Shown one piece after another: positions 24,142 to 31,240 of a stretch of DNA of 31,240 nucleotides. The position numbers and the translations under genes were made by a program. A model generated the notes under the pieces. The model worked only from the letters and a program-made list of their open reading frames with translations. It was not told the DNA's origin and did no database searches. Origin of the DNA: Desulfobacter curvatus DSM 3379 (GTDB taxonomy: Bacteria; Desulfobacterota; Desulfobacteria; Desulfobacterales; Desulfobacteraceae); the NCBI RefSeq assembly GCF_000373985.1, contig NZ_KB893097.1:1-31240 (forward strand), given 5' to 3'. The number at the start of each line of letters is the position of its first letter. The first letter of the stretch is position 1.

Positions 24142-24240
24142 GAACAAAAAGTCATCCATCTGCGGCGTTGTATAAAATTTGCCAAATACTAAGATCTTGC
24201 ATCTGGGCAACTTTTTGTCCAAGTATGGATTCCGTTCGAC
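24142..24240 (+). repeat. Intergenic inverted repeat, second family, copy 2
   Basis: ACAAAAAGT (24144-24152) is perfectly complementary to ACTTTTTGT (24210-24218). In copy 1 the corresponding arms carry ACGAAA and TTTCGT, so the G-C pair there is an A-T pair here. About 30 bases (around 24168-24197) are extra in the loop compared with copy 1. Confidence 0.7.
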
Positions 24241-24316
24241 ACTAAGTAAAGATTCGCCATTGGGATTGATGAAGATATAATCCCCTTTTTCTTTACGGGT
24301 TAAAGATATTATTAGT

Positions 24317-24349
24317 AAATTCCGGCATGTGCTAACATGCCGGAATTTT
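24317..24349. terminator. Intrinsic terminator after rpmB
   Basis: A near-perfect stem (AAATTCCGGCATGT 24317-24330 with ACATGCCGGAATTTT 24335-24349) has a four-base loop and T-rich flank. It lies between rpmB and the converging PIN-PhoH gene and may serve both. Confidence 0.85.
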
Positions 24350-24429
24350 GTTGTTTCAAGAAGCTGAGGCTGTAGTGTCCCTACCCGCGACCGGACTGCG
24401 ACGCCCCAGGAGAGACAAAACCCGCTTGC

Positions 24430-25749
24430 CTACAGAATTTTGGAAGCCAATTCCGCCAGTTCAGAACGCTCACCCTTCTCAAGATTGATGTGCGCATAAA
24501 TATTCTGGCCTTTCATCTTTTCTATAATATACGCAAGTCCATTGGTCTGGGTGTCCAGGTAGGGGTGGTCTATCTGGAAAATATCTCCTGTAAAAATAAT
24601 TTTTGTGCCCTCGCCTGCCCGGGTGATGATGGTTTTTACCTCATGGGGTGTCAGGTTCTGGGCCTCATCCACGATAAAAAACACCCGTACAATAGATCGG
24701 CCCCTTATGTATGAAATCGGCGTGATAACGATCTTTTCCTCTTCTATCAACTCCTTGATATTCTTCCCGTTGGATCCATTTTCATTAAAATGATTCTGTA
24801 TAACAGAGAGATTGTCATACAAAGGTTGCATATAGGGGTCCAGCTTGGAAGCCACATCTCCGGGAAGAAACCCTAAATCTTTGTTGCTTAACGGGACCAC
24901 AGGCCGAGCGATGAAAATCTGGCGGTAGAACTGCTTTTTAGCCAGCGCAGCAGCAAGGGCCAGCAGGGTTTTTCCGGTACCGGCCTTGCCGGAAATGGTA
25001 ACAAGAGAGATATCCGGATTGAGCATGGCATTCAGGGCAAATGTCTGCTCCGAATTCCGCGGTTTGATGCCATAGCATATTCTGGGCTGGATCAGTTTCA
25101 CAGTCTGGCTAACGCCGTCAAAATAGGCCAGGGCGGATTTGGATCCATTTTTCAATATCACGTTTTCATTGGCAAAAAGGGCAACATCTTCCCCCAGGCT
25201 ATTGGTGTCGGTTTCATAGGGCTTCTGGTACAGTTTATCCAGGACCTGGGAGCTAATGTTATTTACCACCTTCATCCCGGTGTACATCTCGGAGATATTT
25301 TCAACATACTGGGAGTTGTAATTTTCAGTTTTTAAACCGATGGACCTGGCTTTCAGGCGCAAGTTTACGTCCTTGGTTACAAAAATAACATTCTTAAAAT
25401 CGTTTTCTTTGGCAATGGTATAGGCAATGTTTATGATTCTGACATCCGGGGTGATTTCATTAAAGTTGTTTTTGATTATGGGATCCAAGGCGGTGTCAAG
25501 CCGGATGGCAATACTACCCTTTCCGTCATCAATGGGCACCCCGCCGTTGAGCATCGTATCGCTGGACAATGCATCCAGGGTCCTTAAAAAGTCCCGGGCA
25601 TTGCAATTAATGACATTATTCCCCTTTTTAAATTTATCCAGCTCCTCAATAACCGTAATGGGAATGTAAATATCATTGTCTTTGAATTGATGAATGCATC
25701 CGCTGTCATGAAGGATGACGTTGGTATCCAGGATAAAGATTTTTTTCAT
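24430..25749 (-). CDS. PIN domain plus PhoH-type ATPase
   Basis: The 439-residue PhoH2-type protein joins a PIN nuclease domain to a PhoH helicase-like ATPase. Its YlaK-type relatives act on RNA. Residues 1-130 are the PIN domain, with FILDTNVILHD (D8) and further acidic residues up to VTKDVNLRLKA. Residues about 235-439 are PhoH, with Walker A GKAGTGKT, RPVVPLSNKDLGFLPGD and Walker B FFIVDEAQNLT. The biological role is not settled for the family. The ATG at 25749 follows GGAG. The leader upstream (25750-26000) contains two stem-loops and a CACCTCCTT block. Confidence 0.9.
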   Translation of the reverse strand: MKKIFILDTNVILHDSGCIHQFKDNDIYIPITVIEELDKFKKGNNVINCNARDFLRTLDALSSDTMLNGGVPIDDGKGSIAIRLDTALDPIIKNNFNEITPDVRIINIAYTIAKENDFKNVIFVTKDVNLRLKARSIGLKTENYNSQYVENISEMYTGMKVVNNISSQVLDKLYQKPYETDTNSLGEDVALFANENVILKNGSKSALAYFDGVSQTVKLIQPRICYGIKPRNSEQTFALNAMLNPDISLVTISGKAGTGKTLLALAAALAKKQFYRQIFIARPVVPLSNKDLGFLPGDVASKLDPYMQPLYDNLSVIQNHFNENGSNGKNIKELIEEEKIVITPISYIRGRSIVRVFFIVDEAQNLTPHEVKTIITRAGEGTKIIFTGDIFQIDHPYLDTQTNGLAYIIEKMKGQNIYAHINLEKGERSELAELASKIL

Positions 25750-25817
25750 ACAAATCTCCGCATTAAAATAAAAATTCTTAAATCAGGGTGTGGCTGATTC
25801 AGGTGTTGATTGAGAGC

Positions 25818-25851
25818 AAGGAGGTGGGGTACCGGACCTTTCCTTTCCGGT
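25818..25851 (-). promoter_or_regulatory. Hairpin with an anti-Shine-Dalgarno-like block in the PIN-PhoH leader
   Basis: On the minus strand CACCTCCTT (25826-25818) equals the 3' tail of 16S rRNA. Next to it ACCGGA (25831-25836) pairs with TCCGGT (25846-25851). In an mRNA leader the block could pair with the GGAG of the gene 70-80 nt downstream and mask it. This may be coincidence. Confidence 0.25.
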
Positions 25852-25918
25852 CTTCTGGCGAGGGCTGGTAAATTGAAAACGTTTACCATAATATTCCAGG
25901 TTAAAGGTTAATGTTCAT

Positions 25919-26002
25919 GTCGGGCCGCACCGAATAGATTATTGCTCTTCGGGCGGACTGTTAGGGAATTTAAAATTCCGATACGATTAAATGAAGCCCG
26001 AC
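25919..26002 (+). ncRNA. Candidate structured RNA between rel and the PIN-PhoH gene
   Basis: GTCGGGC (25919-25925) closes an 84-nt domain with GCCCGAC (25996-26002). Inside, CCGCACCG (25925-25932) faces CGGGCGG (25950-25956), and GGAATT (25965-25970) pairs with AATTCC (25974-25979), giving a three-way-junction-like fold. It is not a tRNA because no T-arm consensus precedes the 3' strand. Strand is uncertain; on the minus strand it is in the PIN-PhoH leader. The remainder of this 420-bp gap is AT-rich, with an imperfect palindrome near 26080-26098 and no ORF. Confidence 0.3.
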
Positions 26003-26125
26003 TATCTTGAGCATAAATAAAAAAAGCTTTGTTGTATACTCAATTATTCAAAATTTTGGTTAGGAAATGATGAAGAAGCAACAATATTACAATGTTGAGC
26101 GCTGTGTCCAAAGCGTCTTTACATT

Positions 26126-26152
26126 AAAAAGCCGCAGAAGTTATTTCTTCCG
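26126..26152 (-). terminator. Weak intrinsic terminator after rel
   Basis: On the minus strand CGGAAG (26152-26147) pairs with CTTCTG (26140-26135) around a six-base loop, followed by CGGCTTTTTA. It is a short stem and therefore weak. Confidence 0.4.
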
Positions 26153-26169
26153 AATCCCTAATTAACGAA

Positions 26170-28329
26170 TTAAGTCTCTCCGGTGACGACTCGTTTAACA
26201 TCGTTAACGGTTTTCACCCGGCGAAGTTCCGTCATGACTTTTTTAAGCTGCCCGGAGCTTTCCACCATGATGGTGAAATAAAAAACGCTGATCCCTTCGT
26301 CCGATGTTTCCGAGTGGGCGTTTAGAATATTGATGCCGGCCTTTGAAATGACCGCAGCAATGTCGGCCAGAAGGCCATGGCGATCGTCCGTTTTGATGCA
26401 GATGGACGCGGGGTACGATTCTTTAATACCACTGGCCCATTCAACTTCTATGATCCTTTCTCCGCTCATTTTTAAAACATTAAGGCAGTTCTTCCGGTGG
26501 ATGGCGACGCCCTGCCCCTGGGTGATATATCCGATTATGGGGTCTCCGGGCAGGGGATTGCAGCATCTTGAGAACTTGACCAAAATATCATTGAGTCCTT
26601 TTACAATAACCCCAGTGGTAGGTTTGCCGGAAGGCTTGGAACTTGCTTTTTCAATGACGGCATCATCGGTATCCTCTGAATCTTTTTCAAACCCGGGCAC
26701 AGCCCGGTTCAACACTTGAAGTGCCGTCATTTGTCCGAATCCCACATGGGCGATCAGGTCGTCAACCGTCTTGAAACCCAATGAATCCGCCACCCGGCCG
26801 ATATCACCTGATTTAATCAGGGCATTGAAATTTTGATTACGCTTTCTGAATGTTTTTTCACACATTTCCCGTCCCAGGGAATAGCTTCGCTCCTTTTCCC
26901 TGGCATTGATATAGGCCCTGATTTTCGTCTTTGCTTTGACTGTTTTAACAAAATTAAGCCAGTCCCGGCTGGGGTTATGCCCTTTGGTGGTGATAATTTC
27001 GATGGTATCGCCGGTGCGCAGTTCATGGGACAGGGGCACAAGCTTACCGTTGACCCGGGCACCTGTACACTGGGCCCCAACCTCCGTGTGAATCCGGTAA
27101 GCAAAGTCAACGGGTGTGGCTTTTTTGGGAAGGGTTTTGATCTCTCCTGCCGGGGTGAACACATAAATTTCTCCGGGATAGAGGTCTATGCGCACATTTT
27201 CAAGGAATTCATCCGGGTCTTTGAGATTTTCCTGGTTCTCCACAAGATTGCGGATCCAGGCAAACAGTTCGCCGGTGTTTTCATCAATCTTAGTGCCTTC
27301 CTTATATGACCAGTGTGCTGCAATACCGGATTCCGCCACCCGGTCCATCTCATGGGTCCTGATCTGGATTTCCACCCGCTCTCCTTTGGGGCCGATGACC
27401 GTAGTGTGGATGGACTGGTACATATTGGGCTTGGGATTGCCGATATAATCCTTTATTTTATAATAGATGGGTTTCCACATGGAGTGAACCGCCCCCATGG
27501 CCGCATAGCACTGGGGAATGGTGTCCAGGATGATTCGAAAGGCAATGATGTCGTACACATCATCAAATTCAAGGCCCTGGGACAACATTTTCTGATAAAT
27601 GGAATAAAAAGATTTAAACCGTCCCTTGATTTGACAGGGCAACTCCATCTCGTCCATTTTATAATGCAGGGCGGTTGAGACCTCATTAATATACGCTTCC
27701 TGCTCGTCCTTGGCCTTATCGACCAAGGCCAGAATACGATCATGTTCTTCACGCAGGGTGTAAAAAAAGGCCATCTCTTCCAATTCATGTTTAATCCAAA
27801 AGATGCCCAGACGGGCGGCGATCGGTGCATAGATATCCAGGGTCTCCTGGGCGATGGCAGCCTGCTTTTCCGGTTTTTTGTGGTATTTAAGGGTCCGCAT
27901 ATTGTGCAGACGGTCTGCCAACTTGATGAGCACTACCCGGATATCATCTGCCATGGCCAGGATCATTTTACGCAGGGATTCGGCCTGCTGGGCCACCTTG
28001 GTGGTCGCATGCAGGGCGGACAGCTTGGTCACGCCCTCCACAATATGCGCTACCCCGGGGCCGAACATATCGGAAATATCTTCTTTGGTGGCAGGGGTAT
28101 CCTCAATAACGTCATGGAGGAGGGCGGCAGCAATGCTCTCCATGTCCAGCTTCATGCCGGCCAGAATATTAGCAACCTCCAGAGGATGGGACAGATAGGG
28201 TTCTCCTGATAGCCGGACCTGGCCTTCATGAACCCGGGCTGAATAAATATAAGCCCGATCAATGAGCGAGACATCCGCATCTGGACTGTATTCATAAATT
28301 TTGTCCAATATGTCGGTGATTCGAATCAT
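26170..28329 (-). CDS. rel: Bifunctional (p)ppGpp synthetase/hydrolase Rel
   Basis: The 719-residue enzyme makes and degrades (p)ppGpp. The HD hydrolase domain is intact (SHPLEVANIL, ALLHDVIEDT, KLADRLHNM). The synthetase domain has GRFKSFYSIYQKM and NPKPNMYQSIHTTV. The catalytic-loop signature reads KIKD, the basic type of bifunctional enzymes, not the acidic EXDD of RelA. A TGS domain (about 390-450), a helical/zinc-finger region with SRCCNPLPGDPIIGY and a C-terminal ACT domain follow. It is the only ppGpp enzyme in the window and pairs functionally with DksA at 197-559. It starts 112 nt after proS on the same strand, across repeat unit E. Confidence 0.93.
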   Translation of the reverse strand: MIRITDILDKIYEYSPDADVSLIDRAYIYSARVHEGQVRLSGEPYLSHPLEVANILAGMKLDMESIAAALLHDVIEDTPATKEDISDMFGPGVAHIVEGVTKLSALHATTKVAQQAESLRKMILAMADDIRVVLIKLADRLHNMRTLKYHKKPEKQAAIAQETLDIYAPIAARLGIFWIKHELEEMAFFYTLREEHDRILALVDKAKDEQEAYINEVSTALHYKMDEMELPCQIKGRFKSFYSIYQKMLSQGLEFDDVYDIIAFRIILDTIPQCYAAMGAVHSMWKPIYYKIKDYIGNPKPNMYQSIHTTVIGPKGERVEIQIRTHEMDRVAESGIAAHWSYKEGTKIDENTGELFAWIRNLVENQENLKDPDEFLENVRIDLYPGEIYVFTPAGEIKTLPKKATPVDFAYRIHTEVGAQCTGARVNGKLVPLSHELRTGDTIEIITTKGHNPSRDWLNFVKTVKAKTKIRAYINAREKERSYSLGREMCEKTFRKRNQNFNALIKSGDIGRVADSLGFKTVDDLIAHVGFGQMTALQVLNRAVPGFEKDSEDTDDAVIEKASSKPSGKPTTGVIVKGLNDILVKFSRCCNPLPGDPIIGYITQGQGVAIHRKNCLNVLKMSGERIIEVEWASGIKESYPASICIKTDDRHGLLADIAAVISKAGINILNAHSETSDEGISVFYFTIMVESSGQLKKVMTELRRVKTVNDVKRVVTGET

Positions 28330-28389
28330 CTTATCCTATCTGTTATTGCTTTTATCCTAAGCTTTATAACCTATTGAATTATTATCATG

Positions 28390-28441
28390 TATTATTGTGG
28401 ATTGAGCCTGGGCATTGATAGACCAGGTCAATCCATAGCTG
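28390..28441 (+). repeat. Intergenic hairpin repeat, unit E
   Basis: TGGATTGA (28398-28405) pairs with TCAATCCA (28428-28435), and CCTGG (28407-28411) with CCAGG (28423-28427): 13 pairs with one bulge. Compared with unit A, GGGCTGA/TCAGCCC became GGATTGA/TCAATCC, changing both strands of the stem together. ATAGACCA and the trailing CCATAGCTGTTA match the family. It lies between the proS stop and rel. Confidence 0.75.
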
Positions 28442-29947
28442 TTAGTAGGCCTTGGCAAACAGGACCCGTCGGTCACTTTTTGCGCCACAGCAAATACAGG
28501 ATCCATTTTCGTCAGGGCTGTCAAAGGGAATGCACCGGATGGTTACGGACAAATCCTGTTTTATTTTTTCTTCACACTGACCTGATCCGCACCAGTGGGC
28601 CATGACAAACGCGCCGTTGTTATACCCTTTTGCTTTTTTATACAGATCGTAAAATTGTTCTTTTTCATCAATAAATAAGGTGTTGGCTTCCCGGAAGGCT
28701 TGGGCGCGCTGGAACAGGGTATTCTGGATGTCATCCAGAATGTCGGCAATGGTATTTATAAAGTCTTGTCTATTAATTGCCTTTTTCTCACCCGTATCCC
28801 TGCGGGCCATGAACACGCTGTTATTTTCAATGTCCCTGGGACCCAACTCCACGCGCACCGGAATACCTTTTTTAACCCAGTCCCAGCCCCTGGCGCCGCC
28901 GATGTCCCGGCTGTCGATTTCCACTTCCACGGGCAGGCCATGAAAGGTCTGCTGTCTCAGGGCTGTTTTAAGCGCTTCAGCACTTTCCAGAACATCTGAA
29001 TTGTCAGCTCCTTTCTTGATAATGGGCAGGACCACTATATGGGCCGGGGCAATGCGGGGCGGAAGCACAAGGCCGTTATCATCGGAATGCACCATGATCA
29101 TGCCGCCGATCATCCGGGTAGATGTTCCCCAGGAGGTGGTCCAGGCATATTCTTCCTGGCCCGATTCACTCTGAAATCTAATGTTGGAACCTTTGGCAAA
29201 GTTCTGGCCCAAAAAGTGGGAGGTGCCGGCCTGAAGCGCCCTTTTATCCTGCATCATGGCCTCAATACAGGTGGTGTCATCGGCCCCGGGGAACCGTTCG
29301 GACTCACTCTTACTGCCTTTGATAACCGGCATGGCCAGCCGCTCTTCAACAAATTTGGCGTAAAGCTCCAGCATCTGAAGGGTACGTTCCATGGCCTCTT
29401 CTTTTGTGGCATGGGCTGTATGCCCTTCCTGCCATAAAAATTCACTGGTCCGCAAAAACATGCGCGTACGCATTTCCCAGCGCACCACATTGGCCCACTG
29501 ATTTAAAAGAATGGGCAGATCCCGGTAGGATGAGGTCCATTTGGACATGGATTCACCGATAATGGTTTCGGATGTAGGCCGGACAATCAGCGGCTCGGCC
29601 AGTTCCCCGGCCGGCACAAGCCCACCGTTTTCGCCCTTTTCCAGCTTATGATGGGTGACAACGGCACACTCCTTGGCAAAGCCTTCAACATGCTCGGCCT
29701 CTTTTTCAAGGTAGCTTAGGGGAATAAATAATGGGAAATAGGCGTTTTTTACCCCGGTCTCCTTGAACAGGGCATCCATCTGGCGTTGGATATTCTCCCA
29801 GATGGCAAATCCCCAGGGTTTGATCACCATGCATCCGCGGACCGGCGAATTTTCCGACATGTCCGAGGCTTTTACCACCTCCTGATACCACTGGGGATAA
29901 TCTTCTTCCCTTGTGGGGGTGATGGCAGTCTTAACTTTCTTTCCCAT
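28442..29947 (-). CDS. proS: Prolyl-tRNA synthetase, archaeal/eukaryotic-type (type 3)
   Basis: The 501-residue class II synthetase is of the short type that lacks the bacterial INS editing domain. Motif segments include VRPTSETIIGESMSKW, motif 2 RWEMRTRMFLRTSEFLWQEGHTAHAT and IGGMIMVHSDDNGLVLPPRIAP. The C-terminal zinc-binding extension has CGSGQCEE and CICCG cysteines and ends in the family-typical tyrosine (FAKAY). This version is common in archaea, eukaryotes and some bacteria, including several deltaproteobacteria. The ATG at 29947 overlaps the end of ispG by 17 nt, so translation is coupled. Its stop codon directly abuts repeat unit E. Confidence 0.95.
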   Translation of the reverse strand: MGKKVKTAITPTREEDYPQWYQEVVKASDMSENSPVRGCMVIKPWGFAIWENIQRQMDALFKETGVKNAYFPLFIPLSYLEKEAEHVEGFAKECAVVTHHKLEKGENGGLVPAGELAEPLIVRPTSETIIGESMSKWTSSYRDLPILLNQWANVVRWEMRTRMFLRTSEFLWQEGHTAHATKEEAMERTLQMLELYAKFVEERLAMPVIKGSKSESERFPGADDTTCIEAMMQDKRALQAGTSHFLGQNFAKGSNIRFQSESGQEEYAWTTSWGTSTRMIGGMIMVHSDDNGLVLPPRIAPAHIVVLPIIKKGADNSDVLESAEALKTALRQQTFHGLPVEVEIDSRDIGGARGWDWVKKGIPVRVELGPRDIENNSVFMARRDTGEKKAINRQDFINTIADILDDIQNTLFQRAQAFREANTLFIDEKEQFYDLYKKAKGYNNGAFVMAHWCGSGQCEEKIKQDLSVTIRCIPFDSPDENGSCICCGAKSDRRVLFAKAY

Positions 29948-31025
29948 TTATTTCCTCCGCATTTAAGGTCATTGCGTCAATTTCTTTTATCAGCTCATCC
30001 ACAAGACACGCTTGGTCAATTTTTCGGATGACCTTTCCCTTTTTAAACAAAATTCCCTTGCCGTCACCGCCGGCAATGCCGATGTCCGCTTCTTTGGCTT
30101 CTCCGGGCCCATTAACTACGCATCCCATAATAGCGACTTTAATCCGTGCTGAGCGCTCAAGTAAAGCTTTTTCTACCTGTTCGGCAATTTTAAACAAATT
30201 TATTTTACACCGCCCGCAGGTGGGACAGGAAATCAGCTCCGGACCCCGTTGGCGCAGGCCCAATGCCCGTAAAATTTCAAATCCGGTGCGAATTTCTTCC
30301 ACCGGGTCCCGGGTCAGGGAAACCCGTATGGTGTCCCCGATGCCTTCGGACAGCAGCATGCCGATGCCGATGGCGGATTTGGTGATGCCGGCATAAAGGC
30401 CACCCGCCTCGGTAACCCCCACATGAAAGGGCACGTCAGTCAATGGCGCAAGCTGCCGGTAGGCATCCACGGTACGCTCCACATCCGACGCCTTCAAGGA
30501 GACCTTAATATCATAAAACCCCAGATCTTCTAAAATCCGGATATTGGCAAGGGCACTTTCCACCATACCCCGAGCGGTCACACCGTATTGCTTTTCAATC
30601 TCTTTTTCCAAAGAACCGCCGTTTACCCCGATGCGGATGGGAAGCTTGTGGGCCTTGGCACAATCCACCACAGCTTTTATTTTATCGGCCGTGCCGATGT
30701 TACCCGGATTGATCCGCAGTCCATCCACGCCGGATTCAGCCGAAGCAATGGCCAGGCGCCAATCAAAGTGGATGTCGGCAATCAAAGGAATATGAATCTT
30801 CTCTTTGATTTTTTTTAACGCCTTGGCCGCATCCATATCCGGCACGGCTGCCCGGACAATGTCGCACCCGGCCTTTTCCAGGGACAATATCTGATTTACA
30901 GTGGCTTGCACATCCTGGGTCTGGGTGTTGGTCATGGACTGAACCGAAACCTGTGCATCAAACCCCACAGGCTGTGACCCCACCTTTATCTGCCGGGTTT
31001 TCCGGCGTTCTTTGAGCAGCGGCAT
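29931..31025 (-). CDS. ispG: 4-hydroxy-3-methylbut-2-enyl diphosphate synthase IspG
   Basis: This penultimate enzyme of the MEP isoprenoid pathway reductively opens the MEcPP ring with a [4Fe-4S] cluster. The 364-residue bacterial form lacks the large plant insert. The N-terminus has VSVQSMTNTQTQDV, then VRAAVPDMDAAKAL, ADIHFDWRLA and GLRINPGNIG. Cluster ligands appear as CPTCGRC and CVVNGPGEAKEADIG in the last 110 residues. The ATG at 31025 follows AAGGA. It is first in the ispG-proS transcript, with a promoter at 31100-31129. Confidence 0.95.
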   Translation of the reverse strand: MPLLKERRKTRQIKVGSQPVGFDAQVSVQSMTNTQTQDVQATVNQILSLEKAGCDIVRAAVPDMDAAKALKKIKEKIHIPLIADIHFDWRLAIASAESGVDGLRINPGNIGTADKIKAVVDCAKAHKLPIRIGVNGGSLEKEIEKQYGVTARGMVESALANIRILEDLGFYDIKVSLKASDVERTVDAYRQLAPLTDVPFHVGVTEAGGLYAGITKSAIGIGMLLSEGIGDTIRVSLTRDPVEEIRTGFEILRALGLRQRGPELISCPTCGRCKINLFKIAEQVEKALLERSARIKVAIMGCVVNGPGEAKEADIGIAGGDGKGILFKKGKVIRKIDQACLVDELIKEIDAMTLNAEEINGKES

Positions 31026-31099
31026 AATTAAATCCTTATTTTAAAAAGCAAATGCCTGCACCGTAAATTTGGGATGCAAGCATATTTTTATAACCAATT

Positions 31100-31129
31100 A
31101 GATTACCATATTGGGATAGTTTTTTTCAA
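31100..31129 (-). promoter_or_regulatory. Sigma70-type promoter for ispG-proS
   Basis: On the minus strand TTGAAA (31129-31124) and TAATCT (31105-31100) are 18 bases apart, giving a start near 31093 and a 65-nt leader. Confidence 0.45.
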
Positions 31130-31146
31130 GATGTTGATGCCGGGCT

Positions 31147-31239
31147 CAGCGCTGACGCATCAAAATTTATTATCAATGATATCAGGGGGGCGGAGCGACA
31201 TCTAAAATTATTTTGTCGCAAAATTATAATAGACACTCT
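31147..31239 (-). repeat. Right copy of the 93-bp perfect inverted repeat
   Basis: This is the exact reverse complement of 1-93. It ends one base before the window end and about 18 bases upstream of the ispG -35. As on the left, its inner edge is the CAGCGCTG palindrome (31147-31154), and both copies sit just upstream of a promoter pointing inward. Confidence 0.9.
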
Positions 31240-31240
31240 G

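Noticed and set aside
25919..26002. tRNA gene
   Set aside because: The 7-bp closing helix and length resemble a tRNA, but there is no T-arm consensus, no D-arm and no CCA end.
27742..28209. 155-codon open frame on the plus strand
   Set aside because: Lies wholly antisense to the rel hydrolase domain and has no ribosome site.

Overview
The window carries ordinary chromosomal genes of a complete-oxidising, strictly anaerobic sulfate reducer. It is most like Desulfobacter or a close relative in the Desulfobacterales. The main argument is an ATP-citrate lyase gene pair (aclB-aclA), the citrate-forming or citrate-cleaving enzyme used in the citric acid cycle of Desulfobacter. A PerR-rubrerythrin pair, a cobalamin adenosyltransferase and deltaproteobacterial gene content agree with this. 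The genus is an inference; no 16S gene is present. No tRNA, rRNA, CRISPR, prophage or intact insertion sequence was seen.

Layout. 1-93 is one copy of a perfect 93-bp inverted repeat whose other copy is 31147-31239, so the whole window is bracketed by the repeat. 98-3851 (+): dksA, a fused PHP-phosphoesterase/RNase III gene, a radical SAM gene and thpR. 3846-6384 (-): cobO and an overlapping DUF342/FapA-like gene. 6385-6909: an array of hairpin repeats and a terminator. 6910-11350 (-): aclB-aclA with a long leader. 11351-11976: a doubtful small ORF and the hisS promoter. 11977-15130 (+): hisS and aspS. 15212-17125 (-): minCDE with a clear promoter. 17194-19038 (-): a LuxR-type response regulator and a soluble hybrid histidine kinase. 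19039-19437: a second hairpin-repeat locus. 19438-20475 (+): aroB. 20641-21771 (+): perR and rubrerythrin behind a double-palindrome operator. 21864-24131 (+): trxA-trxB-bamD and rpmB. 24430-31025 (-): ispG, proS, rel and a PIN-PhoH ATPase gene.

How the genes fit together. Growth control and translation dominate. DksA and the bifunctional Rel enzyme are the two halves of the ppGpp response. HisRS, AspRS, ProRS, L28 and the ribonuclease serve translation and rRNA maturation. MinCDE places the division septum. PerR, rubrerythrin and thioredoxin/thioredoxin reductase protect against oxygen and keep thiols reduced. ACL is central carbon metabolism.

Most unusual items. (1) One reading frame joins a PHP phosphoesterase of the RNase AM/TrpH type directly to a complete RNase III. 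(2) Two interspersed families of intergenic inverted repeats show paired base changes that preserve the stems. (3) Two parS-like palindromes lie 3.2 kb apart. (4) The ACL catalytic subunit is about 300 residues longer than usual, with a divergent citrate-synthase-like half. (5) The acl promoter is followed by tandem 32-bp repeats.
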